Positions 1-12,000 of a stretch of DNA of 64,000 nt are shown in pieces. Source of the stretch: Brachypodius melanocephalos (Eukaryota > Chordata > Aves > Passeriformes > Pycnonotidae); NCBI GenBank assembly GCA_013398615.1, contig VZSR01003798.1, positions 10,911,542-10,975,541 of the forward strand. The letters are read 5' to 3'. The translations under genes were made by a program, and so were the position numbers. The notes under the pieces were generated by a model. It was not told the DNA's origin. It did no database searches and saw only the letters and a list, made by a program, of their open reading frames with translations. Each line of letters begins with the position of its first letter. The first letter of the stretch is position 1.

Positions 1-110
1 CCAGCCCTGCTCGAGGCGCGGAGGAGGCTCCGCACCGCGGGCACCAGCAGGCGCAGGAACTGTCCGGTGCCTTCCTTTCACGGGCGCCGGTCCTCTGTCA
101 ACGCAGGCGG
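1..110. other. CpG-rich left edge, possible end of a CpG island
   Basis: The first ~110 bases are GC-rich with many CpG dinucleotides (gaggcgcgg, caccgcggg, cacgggcgccgg) and then fall to ordinary AT-rich sequence. This looks like the end of a CpG island lying mostly outside the window. In human the gene on this side of ARPP19 is MYO5A, read in the same direction, whose 5' end faces ARPP19. Assigning the patch to a MYO5A promoter is inference from synteny only; no exon is recognised. Confidence 0.3.
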
Positions 111-2760
111 GAGAAGAGCCTCGTCTCACTGGATCTACATCTGTGTCACAGCCTGCTGGAGCCTCTGCGTGCCTGGCTGCCATCCTACCACCAGTTATTC
201 CCATTGTGCACTTGGCATGTGTTTCTCAGGTGACAAGTTTCCATTTGGGGTTTGGGTTTTTTTTCTCTCCGACTGTAATCCCATCCTTCAAATTGTTTAC
301 AGCCTCCTTCGCTTGATTGCATCTGGCATTCAGACCGTTACTGAAAACACTGAAGGGAAACGGGCCCAAACCAGTTCCTTCAATAATTAAGTCCATTCTC
401 TCCAAGACATGGAGGTACACATCTTTGAAAAGTTTAACATCAGTGTCAAATGGGAATGAAAAGCGTAGTCCGTGTTCCAACAAGGTCTCAAGATGACACC
501 CAACTCTTTTAAGATTTGTTAATGACTGTTTTGTACAGCTCAGATTATGGCAAGGGTTCTTTCCACAGCAGAACTGAAGCTATTACTCTCTGTTTTCCTT
601 TCCCACCTTGGAAATGCATCCTACTAGTCCAAGTGGTCCAAAATACAAAACAAGTTTGAAATAGGTAAGTTTGCCACTCTCCACCAAAGTGCTTTTGACT
701 ATTTATCCTCTCTCAGAATTCAACTGTTTAGCTAACAGCTGTGTATTCAGTGGGCAGAATCTACACTGGCCTGAAACTCACGACTACCAAAGAAACAGAC
801 AAATCTGTTTACAGAGAAACTGAACCATGAAAGTGATCGGTCAGAAATCACTCATCAATTTAGTAACAGAGAGAAAACATTATTCTGATTCTCAAAACAC
901 TCCCAATAAATGCTTAGCTAGACTTTACTGCTGCTATCTAAAAAGAAGGAGATGGAGAAAGTAGCAAGGACAAATAGAAAATAGCCAAGATGAAAATATG
1001 TACCGTATTCAGAATTGTTTGTATTAGACGCAGATATATGGCCTTCACAGCTAGGAAACTAAGGTTAGTAAATTCAAAATAGAGATTAAAAACCACTTGA
1101 TTCTGTTGGGAGAGTTCAAAATAATGTGAACAGAATTTAAAAAAAACATTCCTTCCCCATTTTCTGCCAGTATGTCCAGGTTTATCAACCACAACTGCTA
1201 TTGCTGTACTCCCAGCAGAACTGGACATCTACTCTCACTGCTATAAAAAGCCCAGAATGGGTTCCTGGCAACTGCTGTCCTGGTCAGGGGTGAGGTTTTG
1301 GCTAAGTTGTTTGCAATAGCTGCTCTTCATCTGTCTGCCAAGGCAAACCAGAGAGATCTATAATAAAGATACCAGTCATCTTTCATGTGCAACACTGAAT
1401 AGTAGACAGCTGAAATTTCAGTTTTGTTTTCAGAAAGGACCTGGACCTCCCCTCTGTGTGATGCTTCACAGCCGGTATTTTGAACCCTTTCCTCAGGATA
1501 TCTATGCTAAATTCAAAGACACTCCTTGCAGGAGTTCACCTGGACTGTGGATTACTGATCTCAGCCATTCACAGCTGCAGCTCAGGAGCCAAATGTAATT
1601 ATAAGCCACAGCAAAAAATAGATACCCGAGTCCAAAATATGCTATGATTTGACACAATTTGCATAAACCAGGATTTGAAATCTGCCATTAAGGACAGGAA
1701 TTGGGGGCATTGAAAGCTGCCAAGAAACAACCTGTTTGTAATGTATCTAGCCCAACTACTTTAAGATTCATCTCCTGCATCAAATATTTGCTGGCAAGAT
1801 TTTAAAATACCTCATCTCTTACCTTGCTCAACATCTCTTTGAAAAGATGGCATTTTTTTCAGAGCATAGATCCCAGGGTGTTCCAGGTAATAGTGTATAG
1901 GTGATGTAACTGACACAGTCCATATGTAGAACTTTATACTGAATTTTTATACAATTTTTTTCAGCAGTTACCAATCATCTGTCCTATCTTATTTCTTACA
2001 TCTGTGTTCTGTTCCTATCTATGATCTTTTCAACTGAGGCAGAGAAATTCCCTTCTCACACTGGACTTCCTGATCTGTTGTCACACTGTACAATGAGTGA
2101 GCAGTGAGTTCTCTGCCAAGCCCATATTCTCACACTACAAGGACCATGCCGGGAGATTTTAGCTGCAGAACACAAACAGGGCTGGTTTCAGCCAGAACTG
2201 ATGGAACAGTTAAGAACTCTGAAATGTAATGCAAGAGATATGTAGGAAGAGAAACAATCATGTACCATGCAGGTATGCAGAGCACAGATGGTGTTACTGT
2301 AACCTTGGGGACTGAGCTAACTGTAAATAACACCACATGGATCTGGAAGCTGTGCAAAGATCAGCACCTGAGCCTCAGGCTGACTGGGAATTTTATCCAG
2401 CATTGTGGTTTCTGGAAATGTTGCAGTGTTTAGGCCAAAAGTCTAAAGCAATGCAAACTTCTTTGCACCAAGCTGGTTCACAGACATCCCCTTCATTCAG
2501 TGCAAGGGACCCAAACAATCATCTGTTACGGAGTTTTCAAACAATAAGCTTTAATTGGCTTAATAGAAAAATAAGCACTGAAATATATATAAATGTGATT
2601 ACATTAAAGTAATTCTGTAGTCTAACATACTAGAAACCAAAGCCCAGTCATTTTTTAATGATACAGAGTAGCAAGATTTAGGGTTTAGAAATCTTCCATA
2701 GATAATACCAAAGTATCTGGTATTGTTTAGGAAACAACAGTAAAGATGAGACAAACCTCC
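111..2760. other. Intergenic sequence left of ARPP19
   Basis: AT-rich sequence with no recognised exon, RNA gene or repeat family. The minus strand has a 118-codon open frame at about 226-579 that resembles no family I know and has no splice or promoter support; it is discussed as a finding and not called as a gene. Confidence 0.5.
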
Positions 2761-2788
2761 ATGGTGCAATAAAAACTAAGTAAATCAA

Positions 2789-2794
2789 TTTATT
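2789..2794 (-). terminator. ARPP19: Candidate ARPP19 poly(A) signal AATAAA
   Basis: Reads AATAAA on the minus strand. It is followed downstream by T- and GT-rich sequence on the same strand (around 2700-2770), as expected for a cleavage site. It lies about 3.05 kb past the stop codon. Confidence 0.4.
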
Positions 2795-3179
2795 CTGTAT
2801 ACTATACAATGTGTAAGTTTGTAAAGAACAATTGACATTTTTATCACCTTAACATCTTGACTGGGTGTAAATATGTCCAACAAAATGTACTCCTGTGGCC
2901 TTTACACAAACACTGTCCTACTACATCAAGAACAATGAGAGGGAAGCCTTTGGTGTTACAGATTTGGGGACATATCTGTGAAGTTGTAATTAATCTACTT
3001 AACTATCTCAAATAAAAACTTGGTGCTACCTGCTATTACAAGCCTACATGAGTACTACTCTAACAACTAAACACTGTCTATCTTTAAAGGCAAGATATGA
3101 AAGGGACTGCCAGTCTACAGTGTGGACAGGTTTTCTTTGAAAAAGGCAATTATCAAATGGTAAAACTCATATAATACAT

Positions 3180-3187
3180 TATGTACA
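3180..3187 (-). promoter_or_regulatory. Pumilio response element motif UGUACAUA
   Basis: Third exact UGUANAUA on the ARPP19 sense strand, in the distal part of the putative 3'UTR. It would be lost from any transcript ending at a nearer poly(A) site. Confidence 0.35.
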
Positions 3188-5104
3188 TCAGTTTGGATAG
3201 CTGAGTTATCTTGCTGGAGTAAGCTGAAAGTAATCGATCTGCAGTCATATTCAATTTACTGTTAAGTGACTACTGGACTTAAGTTTTATACAGTGTATAG
3301 AATCAAAATAGCTGTGCCTGCTGCTGAGGTCTGTCAGATGTGAAGGCTCATAATCAGTCACTGACCTAGTTAGTATTACAGTACTTCAAATATACACATG
3401 GATAATATATTCATAGCTGAATTTGTAGTAATCTTACGAACTGCAAGTCACTGAGTTTGCATTGGAAGAGCTTGTGCTGTCCAACCAGCAGGACAAGCTG
3501 AGTTGTAGCTAAGTGAGTGGAATGTTTAAATTTCAATGGCTATCTTTTTTAAACCTTCCCAAACATCAAGAGAGCTCACCTTAGAGGAGCTACAGAATAG
3601 TGGCACCAGACAATACAGACAGCAAGTCACTTTAAGTTGTTCAACATTTGTCTCAGGCCCAATCCTATCATTAAGTTTCGATTTAATTTATACATAGAAA
3701 AATAAAGAGGGATTTTCACATTAGAACAAACATTTATAAAAAGCAGCCTGCTTCAATGTTTCCAGTTTCCTTGTTATTCCTCCAGCCTAATTTCTTAAAG
3801 AAGTCAAGTAGGTCCATTTCTTCAAAATGTTCTGCAAAAACCACAAATTATTTATAATACTAGTGGATATAGAGGATAAAGAATAAGGATGTGCTTGAGA
3901 AAGCCCATCTAACTACTAAAAAAGGGCTATACAGACTTGAAAAGAATCAGGTTACCAATTTTGAAATTCTCTGAAATTGCTTCTCTGAATCAAAAACATT
4001 ACATAGACACCATATGTTCTGATCAAAAACAGGACCAAATAAAGACTATTCAATTTCTCTTGACCATTTTGTTTGCCTCTAGAAGAGAGCACTGCAGAAG
4101 ATATGGGCCAGCATTGGTTTTGACTAGCAGTCCTTTATACCCCAAGACCCTTCTGAATATATCAGCAAAAAGTACAAGCTTCTAAAAACATTCATCTTTA
4201 AGTGTTCTCTCTTGTAATACTCACATTGGTGCTTTGTTTCTAACAGGCTGTTTCCAAACTATTTTTTTAAAGACATTCAGTAAACTGATCTTTTTAAAGA
4301 GTTTCTTGTTCTCCCTGACTGTGACTACCTATATGAAAATCAATTGTATTATGGATCATACTCCACTTTCAGTATTTAATTGAAGTATGCTTTAAATGCG
4401 TCAGTTCACCTGACTAGTATCAACTATTTTGTCTATCTAGTATGTACTAGCTTCATCATAAACATGAACTGGAGCTCATCCCTATTTTCTGATATGAAAA
4501 GTTACCTTTCTCAGTAAGTCTTTGTAGAAATATCTTTCCAGGTATTTGTTTCCACAAAGTCAATGAGGGGCTGCTGTACAACAAAGAAAAGGAAATCATT
4601 TACTACCTCTTTGGGAGTCCAAGAGAAAAAAGAAAATGCGTCCTTCTGCTTCCAGAAGTCTAAAATAGCCCAAAGACAACTGCATATCAAACGTCAGTGA
4701 GCCTAGATTTGGTGTTTGCCACACAGGAACTCTCGAGAACAGTACACTTAGCCATATTGTATGCCAACAGACAGAGCATTTCTGCTTTAAAAGCTTTAAC
4801 AACTGCTGAACAGAAAGGGCACTTGCCTGCAAATATAGGTACAAATTGCAAATTTATACTTGAATGCTGAATATTGTTGTGAAACAAAATAAACAACTGC
4901 AAAAGCATAAGGTTGAGTCAAGTGTAAATGTGTTTCACAAATTTCAGGTATACAATTTTTACTTTCAGTAGCAAGATTCTGGGCTCTTAGTTTCAGGACA
5001 AGACTTTGAAAGATACAGAATCACTTGTGCTTTGATTGGCACATTATCTGCTTTTTAAAATGTAAAACTAATTGACGTTTGCAAAAGGTTGTGCAAAACT
5101 ATTG

Positions 5105-5112
5105 TATTTACA
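5105..5112 (-). promoter_or_regulatory. Pumilio response element motif UGUAAAUA
   Basis: Exact match to UGUANAUA on the ARPP19 sense strand, about 735 bases past the stop codon. Confidence 0.4.
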
Positions 5113-5587
5113 AAAAATGGCACAAGAGTGAATTCAACAGTCTATGCACATGCACACTTCATCCACATCTTCAACAAAAGTGTGTCCTAAGCTACGGAAC
5201 TGAAAAGAATACCAGCTTCAACAGGCAGTTGTCAATAAGCACTAGGTTCACAAGAGTTACACCAGAATGAGCAAATATTGCCCAAGTAAAAACTCTATTG
5301 TTAAAGCTGAAACAGGTTTAAGGCCGTTCAAGTTCAAAAGCAGAAACAAAATTCAATCAGAGCCCTGTCTTGGTTTTTGTACATGCTTTACCATCGAGCA
5401 ACTTGTGGTCTAAACCTCTATTTTAGACAACAAACCCAAACACGGAAGAAAAACCCAACACAACTGGAGGTTATATTAAATACAAATATGCTGTAATTAA
5501 GATGAAATAACAAAAGCAGAAACATTAGAAGTTGTAAAACTTGCGATGTCACTTGCTAGAACCAGTCCTACACTAGGAAATGGGCAA

Positions 5588-5595
5588 TATGTACA
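5588..5595 (-). promoter_or_regulatory. Pumilio response element motif UGUACAUA
   Basis: Exact match to UGUANAUA on the sense strand of ARPP19, about 250 bases past the stop codon in the putative 3'UTR. PUM1/PUM2 bind this motif in mRNA 3'UTRs. Occupancy is not shown. Confidence 0.4.
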
Positions 5596-5846
5596 TTTTC
5601 AAGTAGATTACATTGCTCTAACCAAACTTGTCCTTTTTAATCAGTGCATTTTTCTCAACTAGTCCAAATACTACATTTTACTCTTAACAGTATTCCCTTA
5701 CAATAGCAGCACATGCTATCGCTACCTGCAAAGCTGTCAGTCTCATGACTTAGTGTAAGAAAGAAAAAGGGGGATGTGAGGGTGAGAAATAACTATTAGG
5801 GAGAAATAACAGGAATGAGAATAATCATGCAGTTCAGCTGTCCTCG

Positions 5847-6017
5847 TCAGCCAGCCAGCTTGCTAGCAACAAGAGATGGTTTCCGCTGTGGAAGATCCTG
5901 TGGAGTAGGAATATGGTCACCAGTCACTTCTGTCTTGTCAGGAGCTGCAGTAGGCAGTTGCTTATTCTTCATCTTTGCTTTAGCCATGTTGTAATCACCA
6001 GAATCAAAGTATTTTTG
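5847..6017 (-). CDS. ARPP19: ARPP19 coding exon 3 (residues 57-112, stop TGA)
   Basis: The acceptor reads ttctag|CAA. The exon begins QKYFDSGDY, so the whole Greatwall site is in this exon, and it ends [11 protein letters not shown] followed by TGA at 5849-5847. The C-terminal RKPS PKA site is intact. Confidence 0.97.
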
Positions 6018-9000
6018 CTAGAAGACAAAACATATATATTTAAAAGCCTGAAATCTTATCAGATGTATACATTGAATTACACTGTTAAATAGATATTTTA
6101 AATTTTAAAAAGTTGTAAAATCTCTGTAATTCGTCCAAGTAGCTCTACATTGATTAAAAAAAGGTCTTATCAAGACTAGTAAGCACAGACAGCTGAACTC
6201 TGAACATCATTGTGAACATTACTGTGAACAGTAATCTGAATATTATTTTTGCCCTGGTTTTCCCAAAAGCTTATCTCCCACAACTGAAACCTTGGGGTTT
6301 GCAAATTTTGTTGCAGTGAACGTGTTCTGCTAAACACAATAACCAAACAATGCACAAATTAAAGCTGGAGAACAGAGCCTGGTCTATCACACCAGAGATC
6401 AAAGTAGCATGAAAGTGCATGGCAACAAGAAAACCTCCTCTCTGCACACATTAAAACAGTGAAACTGTAATCTCTAAAGTTCCCAAACCAATTATTTAGT
6501 GAAGTCAAATCTACTGCACAGTCCTTCTGAAAAGCACTATGTCAAGGAAATTATTATCCCCCATTCCTTTTTTTTTTCCTGAATACAATAGTAAATTAAG
6601 TTTTAAATTCCTAGTTGAAAAATTGTGTTCCTTAATGTATCAGCAAGTTTTTATTAGCTTTGCTTTTAAGAGTAGCCAGATTTGTCAAAATATTAAATTA
6701 TCTATGCATGTCAAAGCCAAATAACTGTTATTTATCCACATCATGGTAAGACGAGGCATGGAATTTCATCCAAGCTCTGCATAAAGTCCTCAGCTGCTCA
6801 CTGACACATTTTGCAGGAAAAGTTCTATTGTTTTTACATCTTACCATGAAGTCTACCACTACTAAGATACTTGTAACCCATGATTTTGAACAGATTTCAT
6901 ATGAGGCAAAAAAAAATTAGACTCGGGATTAAGATTTACACCACTAACTACTGCTTATAATCACAGCCATCTCTGAAGGGTAGACCACCCAGTTAGACTT
7001 GTACAGGCTTAGCCCTCAGCTGAACAGCAGCCATCACTACCTGCTATGTCTGAGTGCTTTGGGGCAGCACATTGCCAACCACAGCCTTTATTCTGCATTA
7101 ATACTACCCAGCTTCAAAATGCTCAGTGGCAGCAGCTGCTAGACAGAAGTAATTTGAGCACCTGTCTTAACAGGCCTTTCCCAAAGGGGGAGGAGGTTGT
7201 TCAGACAAGACCTCCTGAAAACATCTTTAAATGCTCCCTGCCAGAGCCCTGAAGTTACCGGATCTATTTCTCCCACAGTCCACTGTACATCTGAATCACA
7301 CTCTTTTATTTATAAACCTTCCCAGTGCAATCCTTTTGATGTTGTAATCCCTATTTACACCACAATGTTCTAGTACTACCTCTGCAGCCTAGACCTCAAG
7401 GTAGAACATAATCTGATTTGGAAAAAGGCTTTCCTATTCTGCCCTTTAAGACTGAAGCAATCAAAAGAAACTTTTAGACAATAACTAGGTAATAACAGAA
7501 CCATTTGATCTTTATATGTGATACAGCTGTTGGCAGAAATCTTTCTCTCCAGCTAAGAGTCCTAAGAATGCCTCCACAGGAGCATCATGTAATACTGTTC
7601 TCATGTACCATTATTCCAGAGAATGTGTGCTAGTATGGTGTGTGCATCAAATACAGAACATTTCTGGACAGCAAATATGAATTGGCAGAGCGTGTCCTGG
7701 TTGCCAAACCGAAGATGATTTGGGCTACAGCTGACCACAAAAGAGTATCTGAGAAAACCCATAATCTCTCATGCTTTAGAATATCAATCCATTTCTTCCT
7801 TTACCTTATTCCTGCACTTTCCTGATTTATTCTAGCTTCTCACAGAAGGCCTGTATTTGATCATCCCTTTCAAAACCAATTATGTCTGTCCAGTTGTCTT
7901 CCTGTCAGAAACAGTATCTAAAAGCACACATACTATCCTCACTGTTTTAATTCTCATCAGTGGAGACAGCCCAAAGTACACCAGAACCCCTATCAAGTAA
8001 AGAAGCCTCCTCATTTAAGACACTGAGCACACTAAATGAAAATATTAAAAAATAAATGGAATAAAGTTATTATCACCACATCAGGAACTGCAGGAGGCCT
8101 ATTATGAATTGGAATCCACAAGTTTATGCCATCTTTCATCAGAGTAGCAAAAGTCAATTAAGATGGCCATGGATCTGTCTGTGCTCAAATCTGAAAGTAC
8201 ATGCTGCAAGAGCCTTTGTATTCAATAGTGTATCATTAAGATGAAGATATTGTACAGGCTGTTATTGCTGGTGGTGAGATTCTCTAACATTTACACCAAG
8301 TGCAAGCAGTCATAATTCCTTTATGGCTATCAATCCTTACTGAGTGAATGCTGGCCTGTTTTCCTGAGATATCATCACAATACAAACTTACCACTCCCTT
8401 CTGTGTCTACACATACCCTGAACCCAGTGAAGTCTCATTTAGGCTGCCTTTGGCCACGCAGCAGCGTAACTCAGAGGGAGTCACCTCACCTACCACCTGC
8501 CCAGGCCCAGCAGCCATTAACTCTGCTTCATACCTTCCAACTTATGAGACAAAGATTATCCAAAAAACCTGCCAACAGATACAATTCCCAAGAGATGCTA
8601 CCAGACTGCACAGAATTAGATCATCACTGAACTCCACCAGCTGGTTTGAGAAGGATTTATACTTGGAATCATTGTGTGTACTGAAGGGGCCTAGACAACA
8701 GTAAAAAAACCACAACGGTGTGACAGCAACAAAAGCACCACCAGAAGCAGTGACAAACTGCTTCAGGATTATTCAAAGAACAGAGTCCTAGCATGCCTGA
8801 AAGGCATTACATAATCATTCTATGAATAATTAAACTAAAACCCCCCCAGTCAAATAGCTAAGAAAACAAGAGACACCAGTTAGATGTGGAACAATACTGA
8901 AATATTAACTCACTCTTCATTCTTTTATCACTATTTTTGGGTCTGGGTGTATATCCAGAACTGTTCTCAAACCACTAGTGTCAGATGACGCCTGGTCTAA

Positions 9001-12000
9001 CAGCAGACACCAAACTTTCATGTGCCAGAAACATGGATAAAAGAAGTGGACATCAATTTTGGGGGCATAAGAGTGGGCAGGATAAAATCACTAGAACATA
9101 AGGATGAGTTTCTATCTCTTGGTGTTTACAATAATGTTTTTTTCAAGTCTCTCACAGCAGCTTCTAAGTTTAATTTTTTATAGCAAGTGTGGTTGAGCCA
9201 CTGATGCTGTAAACAGCTATCCTGCCAACCTGGCATCTGTTTTGCAGAGACAAATTTCCTCATGCTTTCTCAAAATTTAAGGTTCTTAACACTCTTTTAC
9301 CATGTAACGCCCACAGAGTAGGAAAAAAAAATCGCAGATACAGGAATTTTGGATTTTTTTTGTCTATACCCTGTGGACAATAACTTACTCCTTTTTGAAG
9401 CCTCTTCCTCAAGAAGTCTGAGCCTCCTGGCTTCTGGCCCAGATGAGGGTATCTCGCTTTCAATTTTGCTTCTTCAGCTTTTTCTGGACTTAACACCTTA
9501 TCCTCCATCTCCTGAAAGACAGTGAGTGACACTGTAAGTGAAACATACAGCAATGTGTATTTATGCAGAATCGCTTTGCAGGTAATACACCCACATGCCC
9601 ATTGCTGCTACCAAGTGAGCATAACAATTATCTGATTAGACATTTTCATACATTCCTTCTCAAATGCTGACAGCAACTGTAGGAGTTCAGCCTCCCATTT
9701 TAAACACCTTTCCTGGAGATGCTGAAGATGTGCGCACTTCCCTCTCAAAGAAAAGCAATTTGAATTATTCAATCTTGAAAAAAAACTCAAACAAAACTCT
9801 TTTTTTTTTTTTTTTTTGGTCAAAACGAGGGTCCACTAAGAACAAACACTGAATAGTGAGCAAGAACCACAGGACTTTTTTTTCCAAATGCCCATTTCAT
9901 CATTTAGCTGCATAGGTAGATTGGTACTTGCACTGCCGCACTGATCTGTATGGCTGCTCCAGCTGTAATGTGTTGATATTCACCGTGAAACAGTCTCAAA
10001 AACATGCCTGCTGTTACATTAATAACAATACTGTGTTTCTCTATTCGTGTCTATAATTATCCTGAAATTATGAGGATGAAGGCTGTTGCGTAGTGCATTT
10101 GTGTAAAATAAAATAAATGCCTATTTACTAATAAATAAAATAAATGCCTACTGTAAAATATGAATGCTCAAAATAATAATTTTTCATTCAAAATTCTTGG
10201 TTTGTTTTTTCCAGTATTTGGCCACAGCTTAATATTTTTTTTTTAAATTATGAAAACCATTCCTAGTTCAGCAAAAATATACAATGATTTGAACTGACTG
10301 CTGTAGTGTAGAATTATTATTATCACCTGAGGTCAAAGAAAGACTTTCAGGCAGGAAGTAAGAATTGCCATTGAAATCAGAAGGGCATCATTCATCTATG
10401 ACTAAGATTTCATGTCCACTTATGAGCTGCTTAGGCAGCCCCTTCATACTCTTTTCCATGTCTGTCATCATCCTCTCATCATCAATCAGCATGACTGCCT
10501 GTACTCCCCAGTTAGGGTTTACAGAAACTAATTCAACAGAAAAATAACCATTTATAATTTTTTTCTTCTCCCCTTGTTGGGCTGTTTCATTTGGATTGGT
10601 TTCCACAGCCTGAGTGACCACGCAGCTGCACAAACAGGTAAGTTAACACAGCAGCAGGGAGGACAGGGACACAGCGAGCAGAGAGCTACTAAAGCCAGAA
10701 CTGCTGAAGAACAAGAGCCATCACCACAGTCACCTATCCCTAGGTGCTCTTTGCTGTCTCTGAGAAACTGCTCCAGATTATGTAAGATTCAACATCTTTC
10801 TGGTAAGTTGCCTCAAAAACAAAGATTATAACAGGTTCAGAATATAACATGATCTAGTTGCTCCACTTGGCTGAAATGCCTCAAAGACAGCTTTGCACAA
10901 TACAACAGGAAACTGAATTAACAGTTCTCCCAAGGAAGAAATAGAAATTCTCATAACAATTAAAAAGAAACTTCAGTGACAACAGGAACCAATGCTTTTT
11001 ATTAGATGAAAATGCAGCTAGGCAATACAATGCAAAATCAAAACACAAATAAAGGGCAAAGTTTCCCTGACGCTACTGGACACAGAACTACACCATTTCT
11101 CACTAGGCAATACCGCACCAGCCAAGCCCTGGGTTCTCCTGCGTTACAAAGATCACGCAGCAGCTGCTCTCCCTATTGTGGTCATCAGAATGCCAACACG
11201 GACTGGAATTGCTCAAAAGTAATCCTTTCAGCTCAACACTCTGAACATCTAATGCTGAATCACTGGGTACTCACTGCTGAGCCAACAGACAAAGTATTTG
11301 GGGGGCATATTTTGCCACTAAAAGCCAAAAGGACGTATTTTTTTAAGACAAGAGGACCAACAATAAATAGCTTATATAAATATGTATTCACGGTGCATCA
11401 AAGGAGACATTTATGCAAACTCACAGGGCTGACAAATTATGGCACAGCAGGCAATCCAAACAAAACCACCGTGTTACGCATCAATGCAGCTCAAAAGGAT
11501 ACAGAGCACGGCGCTTCTTCTTGATGACCAACAACAACTAACACTCAAAAACCCACAGAACACAAAGAATTTCAATACCACGACTTGGGGTGTCAAACAA
11601 AACCAGCTGATGGCAGGTTCAAAAAATACTTAAGACAACAGTTCTTCACATAAAATACAGTTAAGCTGCAGAACTCCTTTCTGAAGGATACAGTGGGTGC
11701 CAAGAATTAAGATTCAGAAAGCAATTCGATGTGTTCATTTGCAGCTCAGAAGCCTTTTAAACCAGATTGCTGAGACCTCGGAGAGTTTTCTTGGTAAGAT
11801 CACTGCCTGCACGTCCTGCTCTTATATTCTTCTGAGGACTAGATGGTATTGAGCACTCTCAGAGATGTGCTGCTGAGCCCCGAAGACTTTAGTCCAAGCC
11901 ACTCCTACATTCAGAACATTCTCCCTTGAATTACAAAAGCAACAACCAAGTGACTAACAAATGACTCGGGAGTGGGCAGAAATCAAGATATACCATGCTC

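Larger units (their letters stand above)
2765..5846 (-). other. ARPP19: Probable ARPP19 3'UTR
   Basis: The sequence downstream of the ARPP19 stop is AT-rich without exons. The AATAAA at 2794-2789 (minus strand) is the only canonical hexamer I found between the stop codon and the left edge; several weaker ATTAAA hexamers also occur (for example near 4375). That gives a 3'UTR of about 3.1 kb. It holds three UGUANAUA Pumilio-type motifs. The true end is inferred and needs 3'-end reads. Confidence 0.45.

Noticed and set aside
9260..9553. ARPP19 exon 2 as a 97-codon stand-alone ORF
   Set aside because: The frame reads into both flanking introns; the GT-AG borders at 9511 and 9389 and the family sequence show the real exon limits.
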